From the NCBI GenBank assembly GCA_902773835.1, contig CACYFZ010000010.1, positions 1 through 60,204 on the forward strand: a stretch of 60,204 nucleotides of DNA, given 5' to 3'. Source of the stretch: an uncultured Eubacteriales bacterium. Lineage in GTDB: Bacteria; Bacillota; Clostridia; Peptostreptococcales; Anaerovoracaceae. The notes beneath the pieces were generated by a model. That model had not been told where the DNA came from. It did no database searches and worked only from the letters and a program-made list of their open reading frames with translations. Of this stretch, positions 43,063 to 52,437 are shown in pieces (position 1 is the stretch's first letter; every line of letters starts with the position of its first letter). The translations under genes and the position numbers were made by a program.

Positions 43063-44532
43063 TTATGCAGCCGGCCCGTTATAGCTCAGTGCCAGCATAG
43101 TTATGTCATCGAACTGCTCAGCACCTTGAACGAATTCTTCAATTCCATCCATCACATTTTCCAGAACTCTTTCCGGCTTTGCATCCGGATCTTTATTCAG
43201 AGCATCCAGCATGCGGTCGGTTCCGAAGAGTTCGTCGGATGAGTTTGTGGCCTCTGCCACGCCGTCAGTATATACGAATAAGCTGTCACCCGGCTTTAAT
43301 TCGAATTCATGATCCTTAAATGTCATGTCTTCCATAGCAGCTACAACAGGAGAATGCTTATACACAACTAATCTGTATTCGTCTCCTGCGCTTCTGAGAA
43401 CCGGATGTTCGTGACCGGCATTTGCCGAGATTCCTTTACCTGTGGAAACTTCGATTATTCCGAGCCAGACCGTTACAAACAGACCCGCAACGTTTCCTTC
43501 GCAGAGCTGGTTGTTAACATCGTATAGGATCTCTGAAGGTTTGCCGCCCAGCATGGCACGGTTTTTTATAAGCGTACGCGCTACCATCATAAAGAGAGCT
43601 GCAGGAATTCCCTTGCCTGATACATCTGCCATTACCAAGGCTATATGGTCTTCATCTACGAAGAAGAAGTCGTAGAAATCTCCGCCTACTTCCTTGGCCG
43701 GCGTCATGGATGCGTAAAGGTCGAATTCTTTTCTCTCCGGGAAAACCGGGAAGATATTCGGTATTACGTTGGTTTGTATAGCGCTGGCAAGTCCGAGCTC
43801 TGTCGCAAGTCTTTCCGTCTTCTCTGTCTCGGCCTTCTGAGCGAATATGGCCTGCCTTCCTCGTTCTGCTATCATGCTGCAGATAATGGCTATCATAGTA
43901 AACAGAATGAATTTCGGCAGGAAGCTGTGTTGCAGGAAATGAAAAAATAATTGATTGTTATCTATAAGCGAAGGATCAATCGCATCCCTCAGAGGTTCTG
44001 CAATCGGAAATTCCAAAACCGCCCCCGCCGGCATATCCAGCATATTAAGATCCACTCTTGTTATTCCGTGGGTGATTCCATAGTAGCTCGCGAGCAGATA
44101 CGTGACTATCGTAAGACCTGACGCGAATGATGTAAGAGGTCTGGAATAATATCTGACCGACAGCGCAACCGGGAATACCAGGCAGAGCACGATATTGTGT
44201 CCGAGGACCATGTGGAGTCTGGCCAGTACGATTACATAAGCCAGCATCAGGATTACCTTGAGCCAAGGTTTTTCTCCCTTAAGGTAAAGGCAGAGTGCAG
44301 CCGGAATCACGAGTTCGACAATTGCAACGCTAAGGTAGCGTATGAGAACAGCGCTGCTGATTGAAAAAACATGAAAAACGGAAAGCAACACTATAATAGC
44401 TGCAATAACCGCGGTGTACAGCAGTATACGCGCTACGAATAAATTGGCCCTTACTTCGTTTTCCCACAGCGTTTCCGTTGAATTAAAAAATTCTTCTTTC
44501 AGTTCTCCTATAAAGGTTCTGGCTTTTGACAT
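43063..44532 (-). CDS. Membrane-bound SpoIIE/RsbU-type PP2C serine phosphatase
   Basis: A 489-residue protein: a hydrophobic N-terminal half with about seven helices (about 28-220), a short coiled linker, and a C-terminal SpoIIE/PP2C domain (about 255-488). Metal-binding residues are visible in AKEVGGDFYDFFF (about 279-291), MADVSGKGIPAALFM (about 303-317), ANAGHEHPVL and LFVYTDGVAEA. It probably dephosphorylates an anti-anti-sigma-factor-like partner in response to a membrane signal. No partner genes are adjacent. Start preceded by GAGGAAG. Confidence 0.85.
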   Translation of the reverse strand: MSKARTFIGELKEEFFNSTETLWENEVRANLFVARILLYTAVIAAIIVLLSVFHVFSISSAVLIRYLSVAIVELVIPAALCLYLKGEKPWLKVILMLAYVIVLARLHMVLGHNIVLCLVFPVALSVRYYSRPLTSFASGLTIVTYLLASYYGITHGITRVDLNMLDMPAGAVLEFPIAEPLRDAIDPSLIDNNQLFFHFLQHSFLPKFILFTMIAIICSMIAERGRQAIFAQKAETEKTERLATELGLASAIQTNVIPNIFPVFPERKEFDLYASMTPAKEVGGDFYDFFFVDEDHIALVMADVSGKGIPAALFMMVARTLIKNRAMLGGKPSEILYDVNNQLCEGNVAGLFVTVWLGIIEVSTGKGISANAGHEHPVLRSAGDEYRLVVYKHSPVVAAMEDMTFKDHEFELKPGDSLFVYTDGVAEATNSSDELFGTDRMLDALNKDPDAKPERVLENVMDGIEEFVQGAEQFDDITMLALSYNGPAA

Positions 44533-44603
44533 ATCTTGACTTCCTCACTTTTAATTTTTGCCTTCGATATGTACAGTTTATACTTTTTAAAGTTATCAGA
44601 CGG

Positions 44604-44897
44604 TTATATGAAGATTTTTCTCTTATCCGGATCAGCCGCTGCCCTGTAAAGAACGAACTTACGGCCTATGGCCTGAACGAATTCCGCTCCAAGCTGCTGT
44701 GCCACTTCGTTGGCTGTCTCCTTCGGATCCAGTATGGCGCCGTCCTGGATCTGAACTTTAATCAGTTCATGCTTTGCGAGATAATCATCTATTGATTTTA
44801 TGACAGCTTCGGTCAATTCTTCTTTTCCGATCATGACAGTCGGCTTTATCTCTTGCGCCATTTTCTTGAGTTCGCTTCTTTGTTTACCTGTTATCAT
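44604..44897 (-). CDS. yhbY: YhbY/CRS1-YhbY RNA-binding protein
   Basis: A 97-residue single CRM-domain protein that binds ribosome assembly intermediates. The GxxG loop lies in MIGKEELTEAVIKSIDDYL and the GAxLDPKETAxxVA-like segment (about 56-67) is characteristic. It is a small separate gene, divergent from the opine-dehydrogenase-like gene, with about 130 bases between. Confidence 0.88.
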   Translation of the reverse strand: MITGKQRSELKKMAQEIKPTVMIGKEELTEAVIKSIDDYLAKHELIKVQIQDGAILDPKETANEVAQQLGAEFVQAIGRKFVLYRAAADPDKRKIFI

Positions 44898-44957
44898 ATC
44901 TTTCTCACTTTCGTTTCGTTTTCTTCGGTTGCTATCATACCATAATACTCTGAGTTT

Positions 44958-44985
44958 TTGTCATTATTCACATCTTGTGTATAAT
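44958..44985 (+). promoter_or_regulatory. Promoter of the opine-dehydrogenase-like gene
   Basis: TTGTCA (44958-44963), spacer of 16, TATAAT (44980-44985). A purine-rich AAAGGGGGGG ribosome site follows before the ATG at 45029. Confidence 0.6.
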
Positions 44986-45028
44986 AAATACATTCTTTAA
45001 GTACGAAAAAAAAAGGGGGGGACTGCTT

Positions 45029-46264
45029 ATGAAAATTACTGTTGTGGGCGGAGGAAATATCGGAACACAGTTTGCAGTTCACAGTGCGGAGAAGGGACAT
45101 GATGTAATAATGTATACATCAAACCCTAAGCATTTCAGCAAACATCTTTCGATAGTCGATAAAGAAGGCAATGTAATTCATGAAGGAGACATCCGCAAAG
45201 CTACGAATGATGCGGCTGAGGCATTCAGCGACGCGGATCTGATTTTAATCACCATGCCTCCTACCATGATGATTCCTCTGGCTGAAATAATTTATGACAA
45301 CACCGATGCCCATACGATGATAGGTTTCGTTCCGGGCAATGGTGGTTTTGAGTTTGCCTTTAAAGAGTGTATAGAGAGAGGCAATCCTTTCTTTGGAATC
45401 GACCGCGTGCCTGCGATAGCAAGGCTGACGGAGAGAGGTAAAACCGTCGCATGCTCAGGATACAAAGAAAAGCTGTATATCGGCGCCATCCCTTCTAAAT
45501 ATACCGAAGAATGCGCCGCACTTATTGAGAGTATTTATGATATTGAGTGCGTAAGACTGCCGGGTTTTATGGCATTGACGCTCACTCCTTCAAACCCAAT
45601 ACTTCACACTTCGAGACTGAAAACCATATTCAAAGATTACAAGCCGGGAGTAACCTATAAATCAATTCCTCTGTTCTATGAGGAATGGGATGATGAATCG
45701 TCGGAACTTCTTCTCGCATGCGATGATGAAATACAGGCAATTTGCAGAGCACTTCCTGACTTTGGACTTGAATATGTGGTTTCGGAACGCGAATTCTATA
45801 ATTCAAACACTCCTGAAGAGCTGACACATGCCATATGCACCGAGGAATCGCTGCTCGGTCTTACTACTCCTTCGGTTCACGTTGATGCCTCTGTTGAAGG
45901 GAGAGGTTTTTTCGGTTTGATTTCAGGCAGAACTCACAGAAGCCGTAAAATCGAAAGTCATATGAATAAGCGTCTCAAATGGAGATACAGAAAAGATGTA
46001 AAAGACAGCAAAAAACAGATAAAGAAAAAAACAGGGAAGCGCACGGCCCTTATCCCTGATCTTCATTCCAGATATTTTACGGCAGACTTTCCGTACGGCC
46101 TGACGGTAATATACCAAATCGGACAGCTCGCCGGGGTGGATATGCCGCGAATAGATGAGCTGCTTGAGTGGTATGAAGAAATCGCCGTCATAAACGACCA
46201 GCTTCTTCTTTCTGATTACGGAATCTCAAATATGGAAGAACTAAGAGCATTCTATCTTCAGTAA
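45029..46264 (+). CDS. Opine/octopine-dehydrogenase-like NAD(P)-binding oxidoreductase
   Basis: A 411-residue protein. The N-terminus VVGGGNIGTQFAVHSAEKGH (about 5-24) is a Rossmann nucleotide-binding domain, and the C-terminal half matches the octopine/nopaline dehydrogenase alpha-helical domain (YKSIPLFYEEW, IQAICRALPDFG). Around residues 311-346 there is a Lys/Arg-rich insertion with IESHMNKRLKW and KDSKKQIKKKTGK. It may make or break a carbon-nitrogen linkage between an amino acid and a keto acid. Substrate not inferable. The stop overlaps the convergent aroD stop by 7 bases. Confidence 0.65.
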   Translation: MKITVVGGGNIGTQFAVHSAEKGHDVIMYTSNPKHFSKHLSIVDKEGNVIHEGDIRKATNDAAEAFSDADLILITMPPTMMIPLAEIIYDNTDAHTMIGFVPGNGGFEFAFKECIERGNPFFGIDRVPAIARLTERGKTVACSGYKEKLYIGAIPSKYTEECAALIESIYDIECVRLPGFMALTLTPSNPILHTSRLKTIFKDYKPGVTYKSIPLFYEEWDDESSELLLACDDEIQAICRALPDFGLEYVVSEREFYNSNTPEELTHAICTEESLLGLTTPSVHVDASVEGRGFFGLISGRTHRSRKIESHMNKRLKWRYRKDVKDSKKQIKKKTGKRTALIPDLHSRYFTADFPYGLTVIYQIGQLAGVDMPRIDELLEWYEEIAVINDQLLLSDYGISNMEELRAFYLQ

Positions 46265-47019
46265 GAAAGACCGTGTTTATTCATGAGCTCCTCACGGAGC
46301 TCTTTTATATTTATCTGTCCCGGTGCCGAAGAATTCGTCGCTGATGCGAAGGTCACGGATGTTCCGATTCTCTCGCAGTCCGTCCTGCTGACTCTGCCCA
46401 TATCTCCCATGGATATGGCTATGACGGGACACGTCGCATCTCTGCAAACTTCTGTCGCAGCATCAATAAGAGTATTCACGTCATCTTCATTATTCGGCAT
46501 AAGCGCTATCTTAACTATATCCGCACCCATATCCTGCATGGCACACAGTCGCTTTGCTATAATTTCCTTGTTCGGCGTAGATTTAAAATCGTGATTTGAT
46601 ATGATAACGCTTACTCCGTCATCATGGGCAACCTCGACAATCTTTTCAACTATATCTTTGCCTTTGAATAATTCCACATCCACCATATCAATAAGTCCGC
46701 TTTGCACGGCACTTATGTTTATATCGATGTAAGCTTCATCATTTATCTCTTTAGCTCCGCCTTCATTAAAGCTTCGTATGGTGAAAAGAATAGGCGTATC
46801 ACCCAGGATTTCTCGCACTTCAGACAGCGTGTTTTCAAGGGTCTCGAAATCACAAACATCATCAAAACAATCCGCACGAAGCTCCACTACATCGGGGTGT
46901 AGTTCCAGCATATGTCTTGCCTCGAAAAGAACATCCTCTTGCCTCGGTCCCGTAATCGGGACACATATTTTCGGCAATCCTTCTCCTATTACAATGTTTC
47001 TGATTCTAACGCTTTTCAC
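46258..47019 (-). CDS. aroD: Type I 3-dehydroquinate dehydratase
   Basis: A 253-residue Schiff-base type enzyme that dehydrates 3-dehydroquinate to 3-dehydroshikimate. ELRADCFDD (about 46-54), SNHDFKSTPNKE (about 144-155, catalytic His) and IVKIALMPNNEDD (catalytic Lys near 171) are conserved, and ISMGDMGRVSRTDCERIGTS closes the active site. It is the last gene of the aromatic operon. The end overlaps the opine gene on the opposite strand. Confidence 0.93.
   Translation of the reverse strand: MKSVRIRNIVIGEGLPKICVPITGPRQEDVLFEARHMLELHPDVVELRADCFDDVCDFETLENTLSEVREILGDTPILFTIRSFNEGGAKEINDEAYIDINISAVQSGLIDMVDVELFKGKDIVEKIVEVAHDDGVSVIISNHDFKSTPNKEIIAKRLCAMQDMGADIVKIALMPNNEDDVNTLIDAATEVCRDATCPVIAISMGDMGRVSRTDCERIGTSVTFASATNSSAPGQINIKELREELMNKHGLSY
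46285..46306 (+). terminator. Terminator of the opine-dehydrogenase-like gene
   Basis: GAGCTCC (46285-46291) and GGAGCTC (46296-46302) form a 7-pair stem followed by TTTTAT. It sits inside the 3' end of aroD on the opposite strand. Confidence 0.6.
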
Positions 47020-47021
47020 AA

Positions 47022-47849
47022 TCAGATAAACTCCTCAGCCGCTTTATAATTTCCGAATACATTTAGCTCCGAGCAATCATACTCGAGCCTTCTCAGAGCT
47101 TCTTTCACATTAGGGTCATTAAGATTACCTGCGAAATCCAAATAGAAGCAATACTCAAATACCCTTCCGAATATAGGGCGGCTTTCCAGCTTCAGTACAT
47201 TGATTCCCAGAGAAGCGAAAACTCCGAGGGCATTAAACAGTGCGCCCGGGGTGTGAGCCGTCACCATCCTTATGCTGACCTTATCCGCATCATCCGGATA
47301 TTTTTCTTTAGCACTAACACAGAGGAATCTGGTCATGTTCACATCACTGTCCTGAACATTCGGAAGAAGTATCTCCATACCATATGTCTCAGCCGCCAGC
47401 TCACTCGCAAGTGCTGCTTTAGATTTATCGCCTGTCTCTTTTATGTATCTGACACTGAGTGCAGTATCCTCATATGCACACGAAGTCATATTCGGATATT
47501 CGCCGAAAAGCCCCTGGCATTGGTTCAGAGCCTCGGGATGGCTGTAGACTTCCGTGATGTCTTCTATCTTCGCACCCGGATTTACTATTAGGCATTCTCG
47601 AATCGGCAGGACTACCTCGCCGATAGCGTGAACATTGTAGTGCTGAAAGTGATCATATGTCCTGGCAATTACACCCGTAGTTGTATTCTCAACCGGAAGC
47701 ATGGCATAGTCCAGCACACCGCTTTCCACATCTTTAAAAAGCGAAATGAAATCGCTGTATCCTACATCCTCGTAATTCTTTCCGCCGAAGAACTTCCTTA
47801 CGGCACTTTCACTGAATGCTCCGCTTACGCCCTGATACCCTACTTTCAT
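47022..47849 (-). CDS. pheA: Prephenate dehydratase (monofunctional, with ACT domain)
   Basis: A 275-residue enzyme making phenylpyruvate from prephenate. The first lobe starts VGYQGVSGAFSESA (about 3-16), the second shows YSHPEALNQCQG (about 105-116) and the catalytic Thr-Arg is in NMTRFLCV (about 168-175). The ACT domain (about 185-270) has TPGALFNALGVFASLGINVLKLESRP, the phenylalanine-binding GAL and ESRP motifs. It is complete, unlike the degenerate dehydratase part of the chorismate mutase fusion at 53423-54283. Confidence 0.93.
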   Translation of the reverse strand: MKVGYQGVSGAFSESAVRKFFGGKNYEDVGYSDFISLFKDVESGVLDYAMLPVENTTTGVIARTYDHFQHYNVHAIGEVVLPIRECLIVNPGAKIEDITEVYSHPEALNQCQGLFGEYPNMTSCAYEDTALSVRYIKETGDKSKAALASELAAETYGMEILLPNVQDSDVNMTRFLCVSAKEKYPDDADKVSIRMVTAHTPGALFNALGVFASLGINVLKLESRPIFGRVFEYCFYLDFAGNLNDPNVKEALRRLEYDCSELNVFGNYKAAEEFI

Positions 47850-48881
47850 TTAATAACTCCAATCTGCAATTTCATGAATCATTTTTTCGGTCTTATCCCA
47901 TCCTAGACATGCATCCGTAATGCTCTTTCCGTATACTCCACCGTCTACCGCTTGGTTGCCGTCTTCTATGTAGCTTTCCACCATAAAGCCTTTTACAAGT
48001 TTCTTTATGTCCGGATTGTTCTTGCATGAAAGAAGAACATCCTTCATGATGCGCGGCTGCTCGAAAGGATCCTTTGCGCTGTTGGCATGATTACAGTCAA
48101 TCACAACACCCGGATTCTTTAAACCTGATTTCTCATATAGTGAGGACAGATAAAGCAAGGTCTCATAGTGATAGTTAGGATGAGTCACACCCTGTCTGTT
48201 TACATAACCTCTGAGTATGGCATGCGCATAATCGTTTCCGAACGAGTGCCCTTCCCAACCTCTGTATATGAAGTCGTGCTCATGCTGGGCTGCAGAGATT
48301 GCATTCATCATTACACCCAGGTCTCCGCTGGTCGGATTCTTCATTCCTACAGGGCAATCTATGGCACTGGCTGTCAATCTGTGCTGCTGGTCTTCAACGC
48401 TTCTGGCACCGATTGCAACATATCCCAGGAGATCGTCAAGATATTTATATGTCTCCGGATAAAGAAGCTCATCTGCGCATATAAAGCCCGTCTCACTTAC
48501 CGCTCTTATATGAAGTTCTCTGGTAGATATAATCCCCTTGAAAAGGTCTGACTCCGCATTCGGGTCCGGCTGATGAACCAGGCCTTTATATCCCTCTCCG
48601 GTTGTTCTCGGTTTATTCGTATATATTCTCGGAATAATCAGTATTCTGTCTGCAACTTTTTCCTGTACGGAAATCAGCCTTGTAATGTAGTCCATTACAC
48701 TCTCTTCGTTATCCGCAGAGCAAGGCCCGATAATAAGTGCAATTTTATCGGTCTCCCCGGCAAATATCTTTCTGATTTCTTCTCTGCGCTCCTTTACCGT
48801 AGCTTCGATGCTTTCGGTCAGGGGAAACATCAGCTTAACCTCAGACGGAAACGGCAGCTTTCGCTTGAATTCCATATTCAT
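47850..48881 (-). CDS. aroF: DAHP synthase (type I alpha)
   Basis: A 343-residue first enzyme of the shikimate pathway (erythrose 4-phosphate plus PEP). The metal and PEP sites are complete: IIGPCSADNEES (about 51-62), RIYTNKPRTTGEGYKG (about 84-99) and VIDCNHANSAKDP (about 261-273). The ribosome site AAGGAGA is 7 bases from the ATG at 48881. This is the only intact DAHP synthase in the window, since the homologue at 55375-56379 has lost its metal ligands. Confidence 0.95.
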   Translation of the reverse strand: MNMEFKRKLPFPSEVKLMFPLTESIEATVKERREEIRKIFAGETDKIALIIGPCSADNEESVMDYITRLISVQEKVADRILIIPRIYTNKPRTTGEGYKGLVHQPDPNAESDLFKGIISTRELHIRAVSETGFICADELLYPETYKYLDDLLGYVAIGARSVEDQQHRLTASAIDCPVGMKNPTSGDLGVMMNAISAAQHEHDFIYRGWEGHSFGNDYAHAILRGYVNRQGVTHPNYHYETLLYLSSLYEKSGLKNPGVVIDCNHANSAKDPFEQPRIMKDVLLSCKNNPDIKKLVKGFMVESYIEDGNQAVDGGVYGKSITDACLGWDKTEKMIHEIADWSY

Positions 48882-48884
48882 ATA

Positions 48885-50093
48885 TCAATTCTCCTTATTC
48901 ATTCTGACACCGAGTTCAGAGATTTTTTCGAAATAATCCGGGAAGCTCTTGGCAACCGCCTCGGCTCCCTCTATAACTCCGCCGGTCTTTGTGCAAAGCG
49001 CTGCAAGCGCCATTACAATACGGTGGTCATTATGTCCCGAGAACGCCTCGTTCGGTTTGCTGATACCGCGTCCGACGACGATGCTGTTCTCCGAAAGTTT
49101 CGTTTCTACACCGAACTTTTTAAGTTCCTCTTGCATCGCAGCACCTCTGTCGGACTCTTTTATCTTAAGTCTTCTTGTTCCGCGAAGTATGCAACCGTGA
49201 TTCATGGCCGCATACGCCATAAGTGCGGGGGCAAGATCCGGAGTATCTGCGATGTCTAACTCTGCGCATCCTTCTTCCAATAATTTGAAGAAACCCGTGC
49301 ACGCCTTATCACCCTGAAGGCTATTTTCATCAAGCCCCTTTACTTCAGCTCCCAGTGTCATAAGGTAGGCCGCGTTCGACCAATCCCCCTCAACTCTCTC
49401 GTCGGAAGTTCTGTATGTTTGGCCTCCTTCAATACGAAGAGTCGATTCCGACTCCCATTCGATCTTAATGCCAAAACGTCTGAGAGCTTCTATGGTCATA
49501 TCTATATACGGCTTGCTTTCGATAGCTCCCGATAGTTCGATAGTGCTGTCTTCTTCGCACAGAGGAAGTGAGAACAGCAGTCCGCTTATAAACTGACTGC
49601 TTATGTCAGCAGCTATCTTGAAAGCTCCGCCCTTAAGACGTCCTTTGATGCGTAATTCGCTTTTCGATTTCTCAAACTTAAGCTCCTGCTCTTTGAATAT
49701 ATCTTCATACACCGTCAATGGGCGATTCATAAGAGTTTCGCTTCCCGTAAGCAGCACTTCTTTATCTGATAATGCTGCAATCGGAATGAAGAACCTCAGA
49801 GTACTGCCGCTTTCATTGCACGGAAGAACAGCTTCTTCTGCCTGCGTAGGATTTATACCCCTTAATTGCAGCGTCTTATACTCCTCGTCCGCATCCCTAT
49901 TTTCCTTTATATCTGCGCCCAGCGCTTTCAGGCATGAAAGTGTGGCAAGTATGTCTTCGGACTCAGCTACATTACTTATGTTACTCACACCGTCCGAAAG
50001 ACCTGCGCAAATGAGAAGTCTGTGCGCCATACTCTTTGAAGGCGGTGCGCACACTCTTCCCTTGAGCTTTGACGGTTTTATCGTTACCTTCAT
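48885..50093 (-). CDS. aroA: EPSP synthase
   Basis: A 402-residue 5-enolpyruvylshikimate-3-phosphate synthase. KPSKLKGRVCAPPSKSMAHR (about 5-24) binds PEP and phosphate, CNESGSTLRFFIPIAA (about 91-106), RLKIKESDRGAAMQEEL and SGHNDHRIVMALA are the remaining signatures. The ATG at 50093, with GGAGGGC before it, overlaps the stop of the aroE-aroK fusion, so translation is coupled. Confidence 0.95.
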   Translation of the reverse strand: MKVTIKPSKLKGRVCAPPSKSMAHRLLICAGLSDGVSNISNVAESEDILATLSCLKALGADIKENRDADEEYKTLQLRGINPTQAEEAVLPCNESGSTLRFFIPIAALSDKEVLLTGSETLMNRPLTVYEDIFKEQELKFEKSKSELRIKGRLKGGAFKIAADISSQFISGLLFSLPLCEEDSTIELSGAIESKPYIDMTIEALRRFGIKIEWESESTLRIEGGQTYRTSDERVEGDWSNAAYLMTLGAEVKGLDENSLQGDKACTGFFKLLEEGCAELDIADTPDLAPALMAYAAMNHGCILRGTRRLKIKESDRGAAMQEELKKFGVETKLSENSIVVGRGISKPNEAFSGHNDHRIVMALAALCTKTGGVIEGAEAVAKSFPDYFEKISELGVRMNKEN

Positions 50094-51325
50094 AGCAGCG
50101 CCCTCCAAACTTCGCCTGCCGCAGACTCGCCCCAGCCCTCAGGCTCTGCGATCGCATCTGCACATTCTTTGTATATAGGCATGCGCTTCTCATAAAGCTG
50201 CCTCATTTTATCCGAATCATTTGCAAGCGGTCTGTCGGATGTAGGTTCGAGATCGTCAAGAGGCCTGTCCAGCAATACGATAACTCCGTTTTGCTTCAGT
50301 GCATCAACATTCTCTTTTCTGAGCACGGCACCACCGCCTGTTGCTATTACCTTTCCTCCGGTCACGGACATCTTCTTTATGACTTCGCTTTCCAAATTGC
50401 GGAAATACTCTTCTCCGTGCTTTGCAAAAGTATCGCTTATTTCCGCACCGGTCTCTTTTACTATCTCGTCATCAGTATCTGCGAACTCGCGTCCGAGTTT
50501 ATCTGCTAAAATCCTGCCGAGCGTGGTCTTGCCGCTTCCCGGCATACCTATAAGAACTATATTTGACTTATTCAGCATGAGTTCGGAATACACCAAGTCC
50601 ACTGCGGATTCGACTGCTTCCTCACCGGTGAAAAGCCCTGCAGCCATTACCGCCTGGGCCACCAGCATATACAGGCCTCCTTCGGCATCGATACACTTTT
50701 CGCGGGCAGCCTGAACAAGTTTCGTGTTCAAAGGATTATATACTGCATCTATTACCACCTGTAGTTTCGGCAGTCTCTCAAGGTTCACCGGAACAGCATC
50801 CGTATTCGGGTACATGCCCGACGGAGTTGTATTGATGAGTATATCCGCATCAGCATAATCCGCATAAGCCTCTTCATAGCTTATCGCATCTTCCTTAGCA
50901 CTGCGGCTCATCCTCTTTACTTCAGACGCTCCGAGCTCACGGGCCACATACACGGCCGTCTTGGATGTGCCGCCGGTGCCCGCAATCAGTACGGATTTAC
51001 CGGCTGCATCAACGCCCATCTTCTCCATGAGGCTTTTCATGCCGTACGCATCAGTATTATATCCGAAGAGCTTTCCGCCCCTGTTAACTATCGTATTTAC
51101 GGCTCCTATACGTGCTGCCGCATCGTCTGTTTCATCCAAATACGGAATTACAGCTTCTTTATACGGAATGGTCACGTTAATACCCTCAAAGTCCTTGGCC
51201 TTGATGAATCCTTCCAGTTCATCAGGCGCCAGCTCTTTGAGTTCGTATTCGTATTTACCCAATCTCTCATGTATTTCTTTAGAGAAACTGTGTCCGAGTT
51301 TTTCTCCTATAAGTCCGTATTTCAT
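50090..51325 (-). CDS. aroE-aroK: Shikimate dehydrogenase-shikimate kinase fusion
   Basis: A 411-residue bifunctional protein. Residues about 1-245 are shikimate dehydrogenase: IGEKLGHSFSKEIH (about 5-18), INVTIPYKEAVIPYLD with the catalytic Lys, NTDAYG and IAGTGGTSKTA for NADP+. Residues about 250-411 are shikimate kinase: IGMPGSGKTTLGRILADKLG (Walker A) and DTDDEI, then RNLESEV, GGGAV and SDRPL. It catalyses two steps, interrupted by no other enzyme, from 3-dehydroshikimate to shikimate 3-phosphate. The fusion order is dehydrogenase first. The ATG at 51325 lies 5 bases after the aroC stop. Confidence 0.94.
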   Translation of the reverse strand: MKYGLIGEKLGHSFSKEIHERLGKYEYELKELAPDELEGFIKAKDFEGINVTIPYKEAVIPYLDETDDAAARIGAVNTIVNRGGKLFGYNTDAYGMKSLMEKMGVDAAGKSVLIAGTGGTSKTAVYVARELGASEVKRMSRSAKEDAISYEEAYADYADADILINTTPSGMYPNTDAVPVNLERLPKLQVVIDAVYNPLNTKLVQAAREKCIDAEGGLYMLVAQAVMAAGLFTGEEAVESAVDLVYSELMLNKSNIVLIGMPGSGKTTLGRILADKLGREFADTDDEIVKETGAEISDTFAKHGEEYFRNLESEVIKKMSVTGGKVIATGGGAVLRKENVDALKQNGVIVLLDRPLDDLEPTSDRPLANDSDKMRQLYEKRMPIYKECADAIAEPEGWGESAAGEVWRALL

Positions 51326-51330
51326 TTGCT

Positions 51331-52437
51331 TTATTTCTCGGCAATCCAATCCGTTCCATATCTGAGCGCCAGCATGTCGCAAAGCGCAAGTGCAACTACC
51401 GAATCAGCGACAACTCTGGCTCTGTGTATTATTGCAGGATCGTGACGTCCTTTGACCTTGAAAGTCGTGTCACATCCTTCGACAATATCCACGGTTTCCT
51501 GCTTTTTAAATATGGAAGGCGTAGGCTTAACGGCCGTTTTTACGATTATCGGCATGCCGTTTGAAATGCCGCCGTTGATGCCACCGTTATTATTGGTTTT
51601 AGTTTTTACCTTGTCTCCGTCCATATAGAAAGCATCGTTGTACTCGCTTCCTTTAGCATCAGCAAGATCGAAACCTCCTCCGAACTGAACTCCTTTTATG
51701 CCGGGTATTGAAAACAGAGCGTGGGCGAGAACTCCTTCCAGAGTGTCAAACCACGGCTCTCCGACTCCGGCCGGAATCCCCGTAACGGCGGTTTCCAATA
51801 CTCCGCCTATGCTGTCTCCGCCTTCTGCAATTTCTTCTATAAGCTTCTGCATTGAATCTCCTGCAGCGTCATCTATTACGGCAAATCTCTTTTCAGAAAG
51901 AGCCTCAATGTTCTTTGTAATTTCTTCTTCGCTCGCCCCTATCTCCGAATCGGATATTCCTCCGAGATATGAGATATGCGTTCCCACATTAATCCCCTTT
52001 TGCCCAAGTGCGTACATTGCGATTGCTCCCGCTGCCACGAGTGCCGCCGTAATTCTTCCGGAGAAATGGCCTCCGCCTCTGTAGTCTTCATATCCGTGAT
52101 ACTTTTCATAAGCGGTAAAGTCCGCATGTCCCGGCCTGGCAGGCCCGCGTGTTCCGGTATAGTCAGAGCTGTGCTGACCTGCATTCTGAATGATAATACA
52201 GACAGGTGTACCCGTCGTCACGCCATTATGAACTCCGCTTATAATGCTGAATTCATCATCTTCCTGTCTTGAAGTGGAAATCTTTCCGTACGGCTTTCTC
52301 AGCGCCAGCTTGGAAGCGATATATTCGAAGTCGATTTTAATTCCCGGTGCCAGTCCGTCGATTACCGCACCTATCGCCTGTCCGTGGCTCTCACCGAACA
52401 AAGTCACGCTTACACTTGTTCCGAATGTATTCTTCAT
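51331..52437 (-). CDS. aroC: Chorismate synthase
   Basis: A 368-residue enzyme that forms chorismate from EPSP using reduced FMN. GESHGQAIGAVIDG (about 15-28), RPGHADFTAYEKYHGYEDYRGGGHFSGRITA region (about 99-130, with several conserved His/Arg), and GGINGGISNGMPI and RHDPAIIHRARVVADS near the C-terminus are all present. It overlaps aroB by 4 bases. Confidence 0.95.
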   Translation of the reverse strand: MKNTFGTSVSVTLFGESHGQAIGAVIDGLAPGIKIDFEYIASKLALRKPYGKISTSRQEDDEFSIISGVHNGVTTGTPVCIIIQNAGQHSSDYTGTRGPARPGHADFTAYEKYHGYEDYRGGGHFSGRITAALVAAGAIAMYALGQKGINVGTHISYLGGISDSEIGASEEEITKNIEALSEKRFAVIDDAAGDSMQKLIEEIAEGGDSIGGVLETAVTGIPAGVGEPWFDTLEGVLAHALFSIPGIKGVQFGGGFDLADAKGSEYNDAFYMDGDKVKTKTNNNGGINGGISNGMPIIVKTAVKPTPSIFKKQETVDIVEGCDTTFKVKGRHDPAIIHRARVVADSVVALALCDMLALRYGTDWIAEK

